Notes: a model not told the origin generated them from the sequence alone. A stretch of 64,000 nt of DNA from Pseudonocardia sp. DSM 110487 (GCF_019468565.1 NZ_CP080521.1:1736001-1800000), one strand, 5' to 3'. Counted from the stretch's first letter, positions 1-8,011 are shown. Program-made: numbers and translations.

Positions 1-2
1 TG

Positions 3-602
3 GACGTCCGCACGGCCGTGCAGGCTGCTGGCCTCTGGGCGCCGCTGCTGTTCGTGCTGTTGCAGGGCATGGTCACGGTCACGCCGGTCCCGCGCACGGT
101 GTTCACGGTGGCGGCCGGCGTGCTGTTCGGCGGGATCGCGGGCGTTGCGCTCGCCGTGGCGGGCACCTCGCTTGCAGCTGGCGTCGCGTTCTGGCTGGTC
201 AGGCTGATGGGCGGCCGGTTCGTCCGCCGGCACGCCGACCACCGCGTCATGACGTGGGTGCGCGCCCGGCTGGACCGCAACGGTCTCCTCGCGATGGTGT
301 CGCTGCGCCTGATCCCGGCCGTGCCGTTCTCGGCGATGAACTACGCCTCTGCGCTGTCGGGCGTGCGCTTCGTGCCCTACCTGCTGGGCACGGTGCTGGG
401 TGTCCTGCCCGGGACGATCGGGATCGTGATCCTCGGCGATGCCGCGGTGGGTGGCAACCCGCACCCGGCGATGCTGCTGGTCTCGGTGTGCTCGGGTGCC
501 GTCGGGCTCACAGGGGCGCTGATCGCGGCCCGGCGACCAGCGAGTGCGCCAGTCGCCACGGCCGGTGGAGACGCGGAGCCCCAGGTGGGGAGCCCCGCGT
601 AG
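3..602 (+). CDS. VTT-domain (TVP38/TMEM64, DedA-like) membrane protein, 5' partial
   Basis: An integral membrane protein of the VTT family, which includes TVP38/TMEM64 and DedA proteins; bacterial members are linked to lipid or envelope homeostasis. The frame is open to the window edge, so the true start may lie upstream; the first in-window start codon is at 18. Several hydrophobic stretches are visible. The family signature is present as an Arg-Leu-Ile-Pro-Ala-Val-Pro segment followed by Asn-Tyr-Ala about 100 residues in, then another hydrophobic stretch with Gly-Thr-Val-Leu-Gly. The last ~35 residues are polar and likely cytoplasmic. The stop lies five bases before the tRNA-like gene on the other strand. 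The family is clear; a specific role is not. Confidence 0.75.
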   Translation, partial: DVRTAVQAAGLWAPLLFVLLQGMVTVTPVPRTVFTVAAGVLFGGIAGVALAVAGTSLAAGVAFWLVRLMGGRFVRRHADHRVMTWVRARLDRNGLLAMVSLRLIPAVPFSAMNYASALSGVRFVPYLLGTVLGVLPGTIGIVILGDAAVGGNPHPAMLLVSVCSGAVGLTGALIAARRPASAPVATAGGDAEPQVGSPA

Positions 603-606
603 TCGG

Positions 607-683
607 TGGTGCCGGCGATGGGATTCGAACCCACACTGTCGGCGTTCTAAGCGCCGCCTCTCTGCCAGTTGGAGTACGCCGGC
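607..683 (-). tRNA. tRNA-like gene, anticodon UAG (nominally Leu), short variable loop
   Basis: A complete cloverleaf can be folded on the minus strand. The 7-bp acceptor stem is perfect (GCCGGCG with CGCCGGC). There is a D arm with a GG-containing loop, a 5-bp anticodon stem (CGGCG with CGCCG) around loop CTTAGAA, and a T arm with GGGTTCGAATCCC. The discriminator base is A and the CCA end is encoded (607-609). Anticodon TAG lies at 649-647 and would read CUA (Leu). The variable loop has only about five bases, whereas bacterial Leu tRNAs normally have a long variable arm, so identity is uncertain. The 5' half overlaps the 3' end of the HNH gene on the same strand. Confidence 0.75.
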
Positions 684-1342
684 TTCCTGTTACGCCGGCA
701 CCAGGTGTCGGTGATGGCGTGGCAGTTCGGGCACAGGATACGGAGGTTCTCGAGCCGGTTGTCGGTGTGGTCACCGTTGATGTGATCAAGGTGCAGAGGC
801 AGCGGCTTGCCCTGCCATCTGGTGATGCCGCACTCGGCGCACTTCGGTGCAAGCAGCCCCGCCTCGATGAGGCGCTTGCGCAGGTTCGAGTTGCCGCGGT
901 ACGTGGACCGTCGAACGAGGATCTCCTCCAACGGGATCTTCGGACGTCTCAGACCTCGTGCCCATCGAGTGCCCGTGAAGTGCGACGTGTCCAAGCCTGA
1001 TGTCCGGATGTGGCCAACGATCATGCGATGCACGCCACCGTTTGGCGTGTATCCCAGACGTCGGCTCACCTCGGACACCGAGTCGCTCGCTGCCACCGCC
1101 TCCGCGAGATCCTCCAGCGACCAGGAGCGCCGGTGTTGCCGTACACCCTCGGCGGAAAACGGGATGTGCGACGCATCCAGCCCAAGGCGCGCGATGTGTC
1201 TTCGGAGCAAGTCGTACTTGCCTGGGTGAAGCCCGAGCCGGCGCCACACCTCACTGAGCGTCCGGCTCGCCGCCACGGCGGCTTTGAGCTGCTCGTCCGT
1301 CCAACTCCGCGCTCGGGGCATGATCCCGACGCTATCGAACAT
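647..1342 (-). CDS. HNH endonuclease with two N-terminal HTH-like repeats; 3' end lies inside a tRNA-like gene
   Basis: A 231-residue protein. Two similar modules (about residues 13-60 and 73-122) each begin Arg-Ser-Trp and contain a helix-turn-helix-like Leu-Ser-Glu-Val-x-Arg-Arg-Leu-Gly segment, so they probably bind DNA. The C-terminal HNH nuclease carries CAEC, then LHLDHINGD with a downstream Asn, then CPNCH. The two CxxC pairs should bind zinc and His-Asp-His supplies the catalytic core. The last dozen codons are the 5' half of the tRNA-like gene, and the stop codon TAG is its anticodon triplet. An alternative start at 1321 (MPRAR) is equally plausible; neither has a strong ribosome site. 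It may be a homing-type nuclease, but no intron or intein is visible. Confidence 0.8.
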   Translation of the reverse strand: MFDSVGIMPRARSWTDEQLKAAVAASRTLSEVWRRLGLHPGKYDLLRRHIARLGLDASHIPFSAEGVRQHRRSWSLEDLAEAVAASDSVSEVSRRLGYTPNGGVHRMIVGHIRTSGLDTSHFTGTRWARGLRRPKIPLEEILVRRSTYRGNSNLRKRLIEAGLLAPKCAECGITRWQGKPLPLHLDHINGDHTDNRLENLRILCPNCHAITDTWCRRNRKPAYSNWQRGGA

Positions 1343-1388
1343 GCGTTCGTAGGCTGTCGTGAAGATCGCGAGTTGTCCACAAGCAGTG

Positions 1389-1754
1389 CTAGATCAAGCG
1401 GTCGGTCAGCTCCGCAGGCGCACGCATGCGCCAGGCGTCGAGGATCAGTTCCTCCAGCCGTGGCAGATCGACGCGCTTAAGCCACACCATCACCAGCGGC
1501 AGGCCGTCGTAGCTCGGGTGCGTGAAGAACAGCTCGGGCTCGCCCAGCAGCAGCGCCTGCTTCTCCGCCTCGTCGCCGACGTACAGCACGGCGACGTCGG
1601 TGCGGATCACGCGCCGCCTGCCGGGCTCGCGCTCGGGGTAGGACCACACGAAGCCCTTGTTCCCGACGCGGAAGTCGAAGCCATCGCTCGGGATCTCCTC
1701 GACGCCGGGCAGCGCGAGCGCGATCCGGCGCACGTCGTCGTCGGTGGCCACCAA
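1389..1754 (-). CDS. MmcQ/YjbR family protein
   Basis: A 121-residue protein matching the MmcQ/YjbR fold (CyaY-like). The N-terminus has the typical DVRRIALALPGVEE opening. A central beta region contains FRVGNKGFVW, and the C-terminal half has a WLKRVDLPRLEELILDAWRM helix region. The family is often annotated as DNA-binding, but its biochemical role is not settled. It is on the same strand as the sugar kinase, which ends only 23 bp upstream of this start, so the two may share a transcript. No regulatory site was recognised. Confidence 0.75.
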   Translation of the reverse strand: MVATDDDVRRIALALPGVEEIPSDGFDFRVGNKGFVWSYPEREPGRRRVIRTDVAVLYVGDEAEKQALLLGEPELFFTHPSYDGLPLVMVWLKRVDLPRLEELILDAWRMRAPAELTDRLI

Positions 1755-1777
1755 ACCCCCTCCTCCGACGCGAGATC

Positions 1778-2920
1778 CTAGGGCCGGGTGACATCGGAGT
1801 GGCGGGCGATCGTGGCAGCGGCCCGCCGCACGCCGCAGACGTGCGTGCGTGGCACGAGGTCATCGAGGAATCCGTAGCGGCCTGCGAGCTCGACGGACCG
1901 GGGGTTTCCCTCGGCGGCGCATGCGCGGGTGCGTCGCCACCAGTCGCCGATGTCGCCCCAGCCGGGGGCGGCGAGGGAGCCCCCGAACTCGTGGACGGCC
2001 AGCGCCGCCGATACCCCGGCGAACCGCAGCCGGTGTTCGAGGGGCCAGCCGGCGATGGTGCCCATCACGAGCGCCGCCCCGAAGACGTCGCCCGCCCCGG
2101 TGGGGTCCAGCGCGTCGACGGGAAGTGCGGGCACCTCCGCTTTCTCGCCGGTGACGCCGTCGATGGCGATGGCGCCCTCCGCACCCAGCGTGACGACCGC
2201 GAGCGGGACGTGCTCGGCGAGCGCGCGCAGCGCGGCTCGTGGGCTGTCCGTGCGGGTGTAGTGCATGGCCTCGACGGCGTTGGGCATGAACGCGTCGCAG
2301 CCCGCGAGCGTGCGCAGCAGGAGGGGGTCCCATGCACCGGTGGGATCCCACCCGGCGTCGGCGAAGACGAGCGCGCCGTCCTGCCGGGACCGCGCCACCC
2401 ACGACGGGAGGACGGGGGCGGTGACGCCCTCGCCGATGCTGGTGATCACGGCGCGGCACCGCGGGGGCGCGCCGATGAGCTCGTCGGCGCTGATCGGCAG
2501 CTCGTGGCCGTGGGTGACCATGCTGCGGTCGCGCTGCACGGCCATTGAGACGGTGACGGGGGAGTGCCACTCGGCGAAGCGGCGGGACCGGGAGAGGTCG
2601 ACGCGCTCCTGGTCGGCCAGTGTCTGCCAGAGGAAGTCGGCGTAGACGTCGTCACCGAAGCCCGCTGCGAGGCTCGTGCGCAGGCCCAACCGGGCGGCGG
2701 CCACCGCGAGGTTGGCGATGCCGCCGGGGCAGGAGGCCATGCCGGAGGCCCACACCTCCGTGCCCGCGGCCGGGGCCGAGGGCAGCCCGGTGAACACGAT
2801 GTCGAGGAACACCGTGCCGGACATGAAGACGTCGACGGCCGGGGAGTCGGCGTCGCGCAGGTCGGCGAGCGGATCCCACAACACGGGCTCGTGGGGGGTC
2901 TCCACGATCGCGCTGGTCAC
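1778..2920 (-). CDS. PfkB-family carbohydrate kinase
   Basis: A 380-residue ribokinase-fold sugar kinase that would phosphorylate a sugar or nucleoside in the cytoplasm using ATP. The N-terminal part has the substrate-binding GGIANLAVAAARLG segment. The C-terminal part has the PfkB signature DPTGAGDVFGAAL, whose Asp is the catalytic base. It runs about 50 residues longer than most ribokinases, with extra residues at both ends. It is divergent from a DeoR-type regulator and a GH4 glycosidase, with a palindrome between them. A shared control circuit for phosphorylated-sugar metabolism is therefore likely (inference). The substrate cannot be read from sequence. Confidence 0.85.
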   Translation of the reverse strand: MTSAIVETPHEPVLWDPLADLRDADSPAVDVFMSGTVFLDIVFTGLPSAPAAGTEVWASGMASCPGGIANLAVAAARLGLRTSLAAGFGDDVYADFLWQTLADQERVDLSRSRRFAEWHSPVTVSMAVQRDRSMVTHGHELPISADELIGAPPRCRAVITSIGEGVTAPVLPSWVARSRQDGALVFADAGWDPTGAWDPLLLRTLAGCDAFMPNAVEAMHYTRTDSPRAALRALAEHVPLAVVTLGAEGAIAIDGVTGEKAEVPALPVDALDPTGAGDVFGAALVMGTIAGWPLEHRLRFAGVSAALAVHEFGGSLAAPGWGDIGDWWRRTRACAAEGNPRSVELAGRYGFLDDLVPRTHVCGVRRAAATIARHSDVTRP

Positions 2921-2977
2921 TTGCCTGCACCACCTGTCCGTCGGCTCGCCTGCCCGGATCCTGCCGGGTGGGCTGCG

Positions 2978-2994
2978 CAGATGGCAACCATCTG
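2978..2994. promoter_or_regulatory. Palindrome between the sugar kinase and the DeoR regulator, candidate operator
   Basis: A perfect 7-bp inverted repeat (CAGATGG, spacer CAA, CCATCTG) in the divergent intergenic region, flanked by GCGC-type bases that extend the symmetry imperfectly. DeoR-family repressors usually bind near their own promoter, so this is a candidate autoregulatory site. Nearby direct repeats of GCTCA (3005-3020) could be additional half-sites. Confidence 0.4.
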
Positions 2995-3057
2995 TGCGCG
3001 AAGTTGCTCAGAACTGCTCACTCGTGGCTGTTCGGGTGCTCGTTGCTGCGTTACGGT

Positions 3058-3981
3058 GTGCGCGTGCTTCCGGCGACGCGTCACGGGGAGATCCTCCGCC
3101 TGGTGCGGTCCTCCGGCGTGGTCTCCGTGGAGGCGCTGGCCGAGAACCTCGGTGTGAGCCCGTCGACGATCCGGCGCGACCTGCAGTCGCTCGACGCCGA
3201 CGGCGCGTTGCGCCGCGTGCGGGGTGGTGCCGGGTGTGTCCCTGACGACGACCCGGTGCCGTTCGCGCAGGTGGCCACCGTGGCCGCAGGCGACAAGGAA
3301 CGCGTCGCGCGGGCGGCGGCCGAGCTCGTCGGTGACGGTGAGGTGGTGCTGATCGACATCGGCACCACGACCGCGCGGCTCGCGAGGGCCTTGCGGGGCA
3401 GGCGGATCACGGTGATCACGAGCAGCCTCGCGGTCGTCGACGAGCTGCGCGACGACCCAGCCGTCGAGCTGCTCGTGCTCGGCGGCATCCTGCGGCGCAA
3501 CTACCACTCGCTCGTCGGGATGCTCACCGAGCAGGCACTGCGCGAGGTGCGCGCCCACCGGCTGTTCCTCGGCACCAGCGGCATCGCGCGTGACGGCCAG
3601 GTGCGCGACTCCACGCTCGTCGAGGTGCCGGTCAAGCGGGCGATGATCGATGCGGCCGAACAGACCGTGGTGGTGGCCGACCGCGGCAAGTTCCCCGGCA
3701 CCGGACTGCTCACCGTGTGCGGGCCAGAGCAGGTCGACGTGATCGTCACCAACGAGGGCGCCGACAACGCCACACTCGCGGCGTGCGCCGCGGCCGGGAC
3801 GGAGATCCGGCTGGTGGCGCCCCGCGCCGGGAGTCCACCACGTACCTGGACGGCCCAGCTCCCCGCTGTGCGCACCGGCGAACCGCCCGAGTACGCCCGG
3901 TACGAGGACGGCCCGCCGGCGCATACGGCGGAAACCTGGATCCGCCGATCTACGCACCGGACTCCCGGCGCGTGGAGCTGA
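3058..3981 (+). CDS. DeoR/GlpR-family sugar-phosphate-responsive regulator with an element-encoded C-terminal tail
   Basis: The N-terminus is a classic DeoR winged helix (RHGEILRLVRSSG, then LAENLGVSPSTIRRDLQSL). The sensor domain follows, with the IDIGTTT phosphate-binding motif and a Leu-Gly-Gly-Ile-Leu-Arg segment. The chosen start is a GTG at 3058; a GTG at 3064 is also possible. The normal domain ends near EIRLVAP. The last ~52 residues, rich in Pro, Arg and Thr, come from the inverted-repeat element at 3823-3972 and have no counterpart in the family. The stop overlaps the ATG of the GH4 gene (ATGA), so the two should be translationally coupled. It probably controls the kinase/GH4 genes in response to a sugar phosphate. 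Confidence 0.85.
   Translation: MRVLPATRHGEILRLVRSSGVVSVEALAENLGVSPSTIRRDLQSLDADGALRRVRGGAGCVPDDDPVPFAQVATVAAGDKERVARAAAELVGDGEVVLIDIGTTTARLARALRGRRITVITSSLAVVDELRDDPAVELLVLGGILRRNYHSLVGMLTEQALREVRAHRLFLGTSGIARDGQVRDSTLVEVPVKRAMIDAAEQTVVVADRGKFPGTGLLTVCGPEQVDVIVTNEGADNATLAACAAAGTEIRLVAPRAGSPPRTWTAQLPAVRTGEPPEYARYEDGPPAHTAETWIRRSTHRTPGAWS
3823..3972. repeat. 150-bp inverted-repeat element, copy 1, forming the 3' end of the DeoR gene
   Basis: The ends are a perfect 14-bp inverted repeat, CGCGCCGGGAGTCC at 3823-3836 and its complement at 3959-3972. The interior is homologous to the copy at 30552-30719. Shared blocks include CGGCCCAG, CGCACCGG, CCGAGTACG..CC.GTACGAGG and AACCTGGATCC.CCGA. No transposase is encoded, which resembles a MITE. 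The element is read in frame as the C-terminus of the upstream regulator, and the next gene starts 8 bp beyond it. No clear target duplication was found at this copy. Confidence 0.7.
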
Positions 3982-5303
3982 TGAAACTCACGATCCTCGG
4001 CGGTGGCGGGTTCCGGGTGCCACTGGTCTACCAGTCGCTCGGGGACTCGTCCCCGATCAGCGAGGTGGTCCTGCACGACGTCGCGCCCGGGCGGCTCGCG
4101 GCGATCCAGGCCGTTCTCGAGCAGGTCGGGGGCGGTCCTGCCGTGCGTGCCACCACCGACCTCGACGACGCAGTGGCCGACGCCCGGTTCGTGTTCTCCG
4201 CGATACGGGTGGACGGGCTCGCCGGCCGCACCGTGGACGAGCGCGTGGCGCTGTCGTGCGGTGTGCTGGGCCAGGAGACCACCGGGCCGGGCGGGATCGC
4301 CTACGGCCTGCGGACGGTGCCGGTCGCGCTGCGCGTCGCCGAGCGGGTGGCCGCGGTGGCGCCGGACGCGTGGGTCATCAACTTCACCAACCCCGCCGGC
4401 ATGATCACCGAGGCCATGCAGCGGGTGCTCGGCGAGCGCGTGGTGGGCATCTGCGACTCGCCGATCGGGCTGGTGAACCGGGCCGCTCGGGCTCTGGGGT
4501 TGCCGGCGGGTGAGCGCGTCGTCGACTACGTCGGGCTCAACCACCTGGGCTGGCTGCGCGGGCTTCGCGTGGACGGGGTGGACCGGCTGCCCGACCTGCT
4601 GGCCGACGACGCCGTGCTCGCGTCCATCGAGGAGGCGCGGCTCGTGGGTGCCGACTGGGTGCGCGCCATCGGGGCGCTGCCCAACGAGTACCTCTACTAC
4701 TTCTACCGCAACCGCGAGGCGGTGGCGTCGATCGGCGGCGCCGAGAGCACGCGCGGGGAGTACCTGCTCGCCCAGCAGGAGCGGTTCTACGCCGACACCG
4801 CGGCCGACCCCGCGGGTGCCCTGGAGCGCTGGACGCGGGTGCGCGCAGAGCGCGACGCCAGCTACATGGCCGAGAGCCGGGAGGCGAGCGGCGCGGGCGA
4901 ACGCGCGACCGAGGACGTCGCAGCCGGTGGCTACCAGCAGGTGGCGCTCGAGCTGATGGCGGCGCTGTCCGGCGGGGAGCCGCGCACGATGATCCTCGAC
5001 GTCCGCAACGGTGCCGCCGTGCCCGGGCTGCCTGCCGAGGCGGTGGTGGAGGTGCCCTGCCTGGTGGGCCCGCACGGCGTCACGCCGCTGGCCACCACCC
5101 CGCTGCCCGGCGCGATGCTAGGCCTGTTGCAGCAGGTCAAGGCGGTGGAGCAGGACACCATCGAAGCTGCCGTCACCGGGTCGGATGCGCTGGCGCTGCG
5201 CGCGTTCGCCCAGCACCCGCTCGTCGACTCGGTGGGCGTGGCGCAGCGGCTCCTCGACGGCTACCGCGCGCAGCTTCCCGGAATCGCCGAGATCTTCGAG
5301 TAG
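3981..5303 (+). CDS. Glycoside hydrolase family 4, 6-phospho-glycosidase-like
   Basis: A 440-residue family 4 enzyme. GH4 members cleave (6-phospho-)glycosides by an NAD- and divalent-metal-dependent redox-elimination mechanism in the cytoplasm. The NAD-binding glycine-rich loop is at the very N-terminus (LTILGGGGFRVP). Metal and substrate positions are seen in NFTNPAGM, GICDSP (Cys ligand) and GLNHLGW (His ligand). PNEYLYYFY is also typical of 6-phospho-beta-glucosidase-like members. The ATG overlaps the DeoR stop; an in-frame GTG sits three codons upstream. The neighbouring regulator and PfkB kinase suggest use of an imported or phosphorylated oligosaccharide. The exact substrate is unknown. 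Confidence 0.88.
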   Translation: MKLTILGGGGFRVPLVYQSLGDSSPISEVVLHDVAPGRLAAIQAVLEQVGGGPAVRATTDLDDAVADARFVFSAIRVDGLAGRTVDERVALSCGVLGQETTGPGGIAYGLRTVPVALRVAERVAAVAPDAWVINFTNPAGMITEAMQRVLGERVVGICDSPIGLVNRAARALGLPAGERVVDYVGLNHLGWLRGLRVDGVDRLPDLLADDAVLASIEEARLVGADWVRAIGALPNEYLYYFYRNREAVASIGGAESTRGEYLLAQQERFYADTAADPAGALERWTRVRAERDASYMAESREASGAGERATEDVAAGGYQQVALELMAALSGGEPRTMILDVRNGAAVPGLPAEAVVEVPCLVGPHGVTPLATTPLPGAMLGLLQQVKAVEQDTIEAAVTGSDALALRAFAQHPLVDSVGVAQRLLDGYRAQLPGIAEIFE

Positions 5304-5369
5304 GCCCCCCAACCCCGGCCGCCCTCATCGGGTCGTCACCACCGGTGGACGACCGAGGAGGTGGGCACG

Positions 5370-5918
5370 GTGGGGGAGCGGAGGCGCAAGGCCGTCGAGA
5401 ACGTCGTCGGTGGAGCACTCGGGTTCGCGGTCGGCGTTGTCGTGATGGGCCTGGGGATGAAGGCCCTGGAAGCCGTCGGTGCGGACCCGCTGGTGTTCGT
5501 CGTCGTCCTCGCCACCGCAGGCGGGGGGTTCGCCTACGGGTGCGTGCAGGCCGGTATCGCCGCCGTCGAGGCCGTCAGCCTGTACGACCGGGCCCGGCGG
5601 CACCTGCGGGCCGGCCGGTGGGAGGAGCTCGCCCCGCTCCTTCGCAGGCTGTTGGAGTGGGACGAGCTGTTCCCCGGCTTCGATCACCCGAGGACCGTCA
5701 CGCGTCGCCGCGCGTTGATCTCCGTCCTCGCCCGTCTCGACCGCTTCGCGGAGGCCGGCCTGATCGCCGAGCGGAACATCGGGAGCCTGTCCCGCAGGCT
5801 CGGCGCCACCCACCCGGACACGGCGGAGGCCCGGGACGTCGCACGGCTCCTCCGGGAGGCGGCACTGGACCCCTCGGTTGCCGAGGTCGTGCGGGAGGCG
5901 ATGCGGGCCAGGACCTGA
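5370..5918 (+). CDS. Two-TM protein with a C-terminal TPR-like segment
   Basis: A protein of about 182 residues. Two hydrophobic segments follow one another near the N-terminus (about residues 14-32 and 42-63), so it is probably anchored in the membrane by a hairpin. The soluble C-terminal half is helical. It ends with a segment like the TPR repeats of NB-ARC-type proteins (LGATHPDTAEARDVARLLREA), suggesting protein-protein contacts. GAGGAG at 5355-5360 is well spaced for the GTG at 5370, which decides the start over the GTG at 5361. No specific function is recognised. Confidence 0.6.
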   Translation: MGERRRKAVENVVGGALGFAVGVVVMGLGMKALEAVGADPLVFVVVLATAGGGFAYGCVQAGIAAVEAVSLYDRARRHLRAGRWEELAPLLRRLLEWDELFPGFDHPRTVTRRRALISVLARLDRFAEAGLIAERNIGSLSRRLGATHPDTAEARDVARLLREAALDPSVAEVVREAMRART

Positions 5919-5956
5919 AGGTCGGCGCCGGCGAGCGGTGGTCGGCCTCGTGGTGC

Positions 5957-6424
5957 TCAGACCGCGAGGTCCTTGCGCAGCTTCGCGACGTGCCCGGTGG
6001 CGCGCACGTTGTAGAACGCCTGCTCGATCTTCCCGTCAGGGCCCACCACGAACGTCGACCGGATGACACCGGTGACCGTCTTGCCGTACATCTGCTTCTC
6101 CCCGAAGGCGCCCCATGCGGTGAGCACCTCCTTGTCGACGTCGGAGAGCAGCGGGAACGTGAGGCCCTCCGTCTCGCGGAACTTCACGAGCTTCGCCTGC
6201 TTGTCGGGCGAGATCCCGATGACGTCGAGGCCCGCGTCGCCCAGCTCGGCCAGGTTGTCGCGGAAGTCGCAGGCCTGCTTCGTGCAGCCGGGCGTGCTGG
6301 CGGCCGGGTAGAAGTACACGATCACCCGGCGGCCGCGGTAGTCGGAGAGGGACACGGGCTTGCCGTCCGCGTCGGGAAGGGTGAAGTCGGGAGCCGTGTC
6401 GCCGGGGGCCAGACGGGTGGTCAT
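5957..6424 (-). CDS. bcp: Peroxiredoxin, BCP/PrxQ type
   Basis: A thiol peroxidase of 155 residues that would reduce hydrogen peroxide and organic peroxides in the cytoplasm. The peroxidatic Cys is at about residue 47 in STPGCTKQACDF. A second Cys five residues later fits the atypical 2-Cys BCP/PrxQ subtype with its resolving Cys in the same helix. The N-terminus (GDTAPDFTLPDADG) and YFYP are typical. The start MTTRLAPGD is at 6424; an upstream extension in the same frame lacks family similarity and overlaps the promoter of the divergent DUF3618 gene. Confidence 0.92.
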   Translation of the reverse strand: MTTRLAPGDTAPDFTLPDADGKPVSLSDYRGRRVIVYFYPAASTPGCTKQACDFRDNLAELGDAGLDVIGISPDKQAKLVKFRETEGLTFPLLSDVDKEVLTAWGAFGEKQMYGKTVTGVIRSTFVVGPDGKIEQAFYNVRATGHVAKLRKDLAV

Positions 6425-6503
6425 GCCGCGATACTGGCACCTCAGCCGCTGATCTACGGTGGCACCCTCCGCAAGACAGTCGACCGCAGCCCCAGGAGGC
6501 GTC

Positions 6504-6725
6504 GTGCCCCGCGACCCGGACACCATCCAGCGCGAGATCGAGCAGGCAAGGGACGCGCTCGCGGACAGCCTCGACGAGCTCTCGGAGCGGGCTCATCCGA
6601 AGCACCTGGTGGCGGCCGGCAAGGAGAGCGTGGAGCACCGCCTGGCTGACCCGCGGATCCGCTACGGCCTGATGGCCATCGGCGCCCTGCTCGTGTTCGC
6701 TCTGCTCCGCAAGCTGTTCCGCTGA
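6504..6725 (+). CDS. DUF3618 small membrane protein
   Basis: A 73-residue protein with the DUF3618 pattern: RDPDTIQREIEQARDALADSLDELSERAHP at the N-terminus and one C-terminal membrane segment (YGLMAIGALLVFALL) followed by Arg-Lys-Leu. The start is a GTG at 6504 with AGGAGG at 6494-6499. The family is common in actinobacteria and has no known function. It is divergent from bcp and converges on the ferredoxin reductase. Confidence 0.8.
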   Translation: MPRDPDTIQREIEQARDALADSLDELSERAHPKHLVAAGKESVEHRLADPRIRYGLMAIGALLVFALLRKLFR

Positions 6726-6743
6726 GCCCCGGAATCGGTGCGC

Positions 6744-7967
6744 TCAGGTAAGCGTCGCCGCCATGGCGCGCGCCTCTGCCAATGGGGCGCCCGCGGCGAC
6801 CAGGGGGCGGTAGCGGGCCACCAGGCGGGCGGCGCCGAAGCCCGTCACCGCCATCACCCGGTCGCCCGCGACGTACGCGGCCACCGTGCCGCGCACGGGG
6901 CCGCTGTCGAGGCCGGTGCCGTGCAGCGGCACTACCTCCTCGCCCAGCTCCGGCCGCCCCAGGATCTGGATCTTGAGCCCGAACTGGTCGGACCAGCAGT
7001 AGGGCACCGCCGGTTGCGGGGGCGGGGCCGCCAGGACGTCCCTGGCCACGACGGCGGCCTGGTCGCCCGCGCTCGTCCAGTGCTCGTGGCGGTGCCGGGC
7101 GCCGGTCACCGGGTCGTCCCACGACGCAACGTCGCCGACGGCCCATACGCCTTCCAGGCCGTGGACCCGGCCCGTGTCGCCGCAGGGGATGCCGCGGGAC
7201 GTATCGACGCCGGTGCCGGCCAGCCAGTCCAGCCGCGGAACCCCGCCGATCCCGACGACGGCGGCATTCGCGCCGAGCTGCCTGCCGTCGGCGAGCTCGA
7301 CCGTCACCCCGTCCGTTTCCTCCACGAAGCGCGTGATCTTGGCGCCGGTGTGCAGCTCGACCTCGCCCTCGATGAGCAGTCGGCCGGCGAGCCGCCCCAC
7401 CTGCGGCCCGAGCGCGTGGACCGCGGGCACGTCGAGCGCCTCCACCACCGTGACGGTGACGCCGCGCGTGCGGGCCGAGCTTGCCACCTCGGCCCCGATG
7501 AACCCGGCCCCGACGACGAGGAGTGAGCCGGCCGTCTCCAGCGTGGCCCGCAGGGCGAGCGCGTCGTCGAGGGTGCGCAGGGTGTGCACCTGCGCGGGCT
7601 GGTCCGGGAACTCGCGCGCGACCAGCCCCGTGGCGATCACGACGGCGTCGGCGTGCAGTGCGGCCCCATCGGCGAGCTCCAGCTCGTGGCCCCGGTCGCC
7701 GGGGCGCAGGGCCACGGCCGGGTTGCCGAGGTGGGTGCGGACGCCGAGCTCGTCGAACGTGTCGGGCTCGGCAAGCCCGGTGCGCTCGGGGCCCCACTCC
7801 CCGGTGAGCAGCTGCTTGGACAGCGGCGGCCGGTCGTACGGCAGGCGTGATTCGGCACCGACGAGGCTGATCCGGCCCTGCAGCCCGGCCGACCGCAGCT
7901 GCTGTGCCGTGCGCAATCCACCCAGCCCGGCACCGACGATCACCACGTGTTCCGGCTGACCGGTCAC
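6744..7967 (-). CDS. FAD-dependent NAD(P)H:ferredoxin/rubredoxin reductase-like oxidoreductase
   Basis: A 407-residue flavoprotein of the pyridine nucleotide-disulfide reductase class, like the ferredoxin reductases of P450 and dioxygenase systems. The FAD-binding motif is at the start (VVIVGAGLGGL). SRLPYDRPPLSK is the class signature. A second dinucleotide motif for NAD(P)H is at about residue 150 (LLVVGAGFIGAEVA), and the C-terminal FAD motif is VWAVGDVA. A reductase C-terminal domain follows. It would pass electrons from NAD(P)H to a small iron-sulfur partner, but no ferredoxin, P450 or oxygenase is adjacent, so the partner is elsewhere. Confidence 0.87.
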   Translation of the reverse strand: MTGQPEHVVIVGAGLGGLRTAQQLRSAGLQGRISLVGAESRLPYDRPPLSKQLLTGEWGPERTGLAEPDTFDELGVRTHLGNPAVALRPGDRGHELELADGAALHADAVVIATGLVAREFPDQPAQVHTLRTLDDALALRATLETAGSLLVVGAGFIGAEVASSARTRGVTVTVVEALDVPAVHALGPQVGRLAGRLLIEGEVELHTGAKITRFVEETDGVTVELADGRQLGANAAVVGIGGVPRLDWLAGTGVDTSRGIPCGDTGRVHGLEGVWAVGDVASWDDPVTGARHRHEHWTSAGDQAAVVARDVLAAPPPQPAVPYCWSDQFGLKIQILGRPELGEEVVPLHGTGLDSGPVRGTVAAYVAGDRVMAVTGFGAARLVARYRPLVAAGAPLAEARAMAATLT

Positions 7968-8011
7968 GATGTTCCCCCTCCAGCGCCCCGCGAGCGATTG
8001 TGTCGCAGCGG

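Noticed and set aside
3717..3980. N-terminal extension of the GH4 frame
   Set aside because: It overlaps the DeoR gene and the inverted-repeat element in another frame; the NAD-binding motif begins right after the ATG at 3981.
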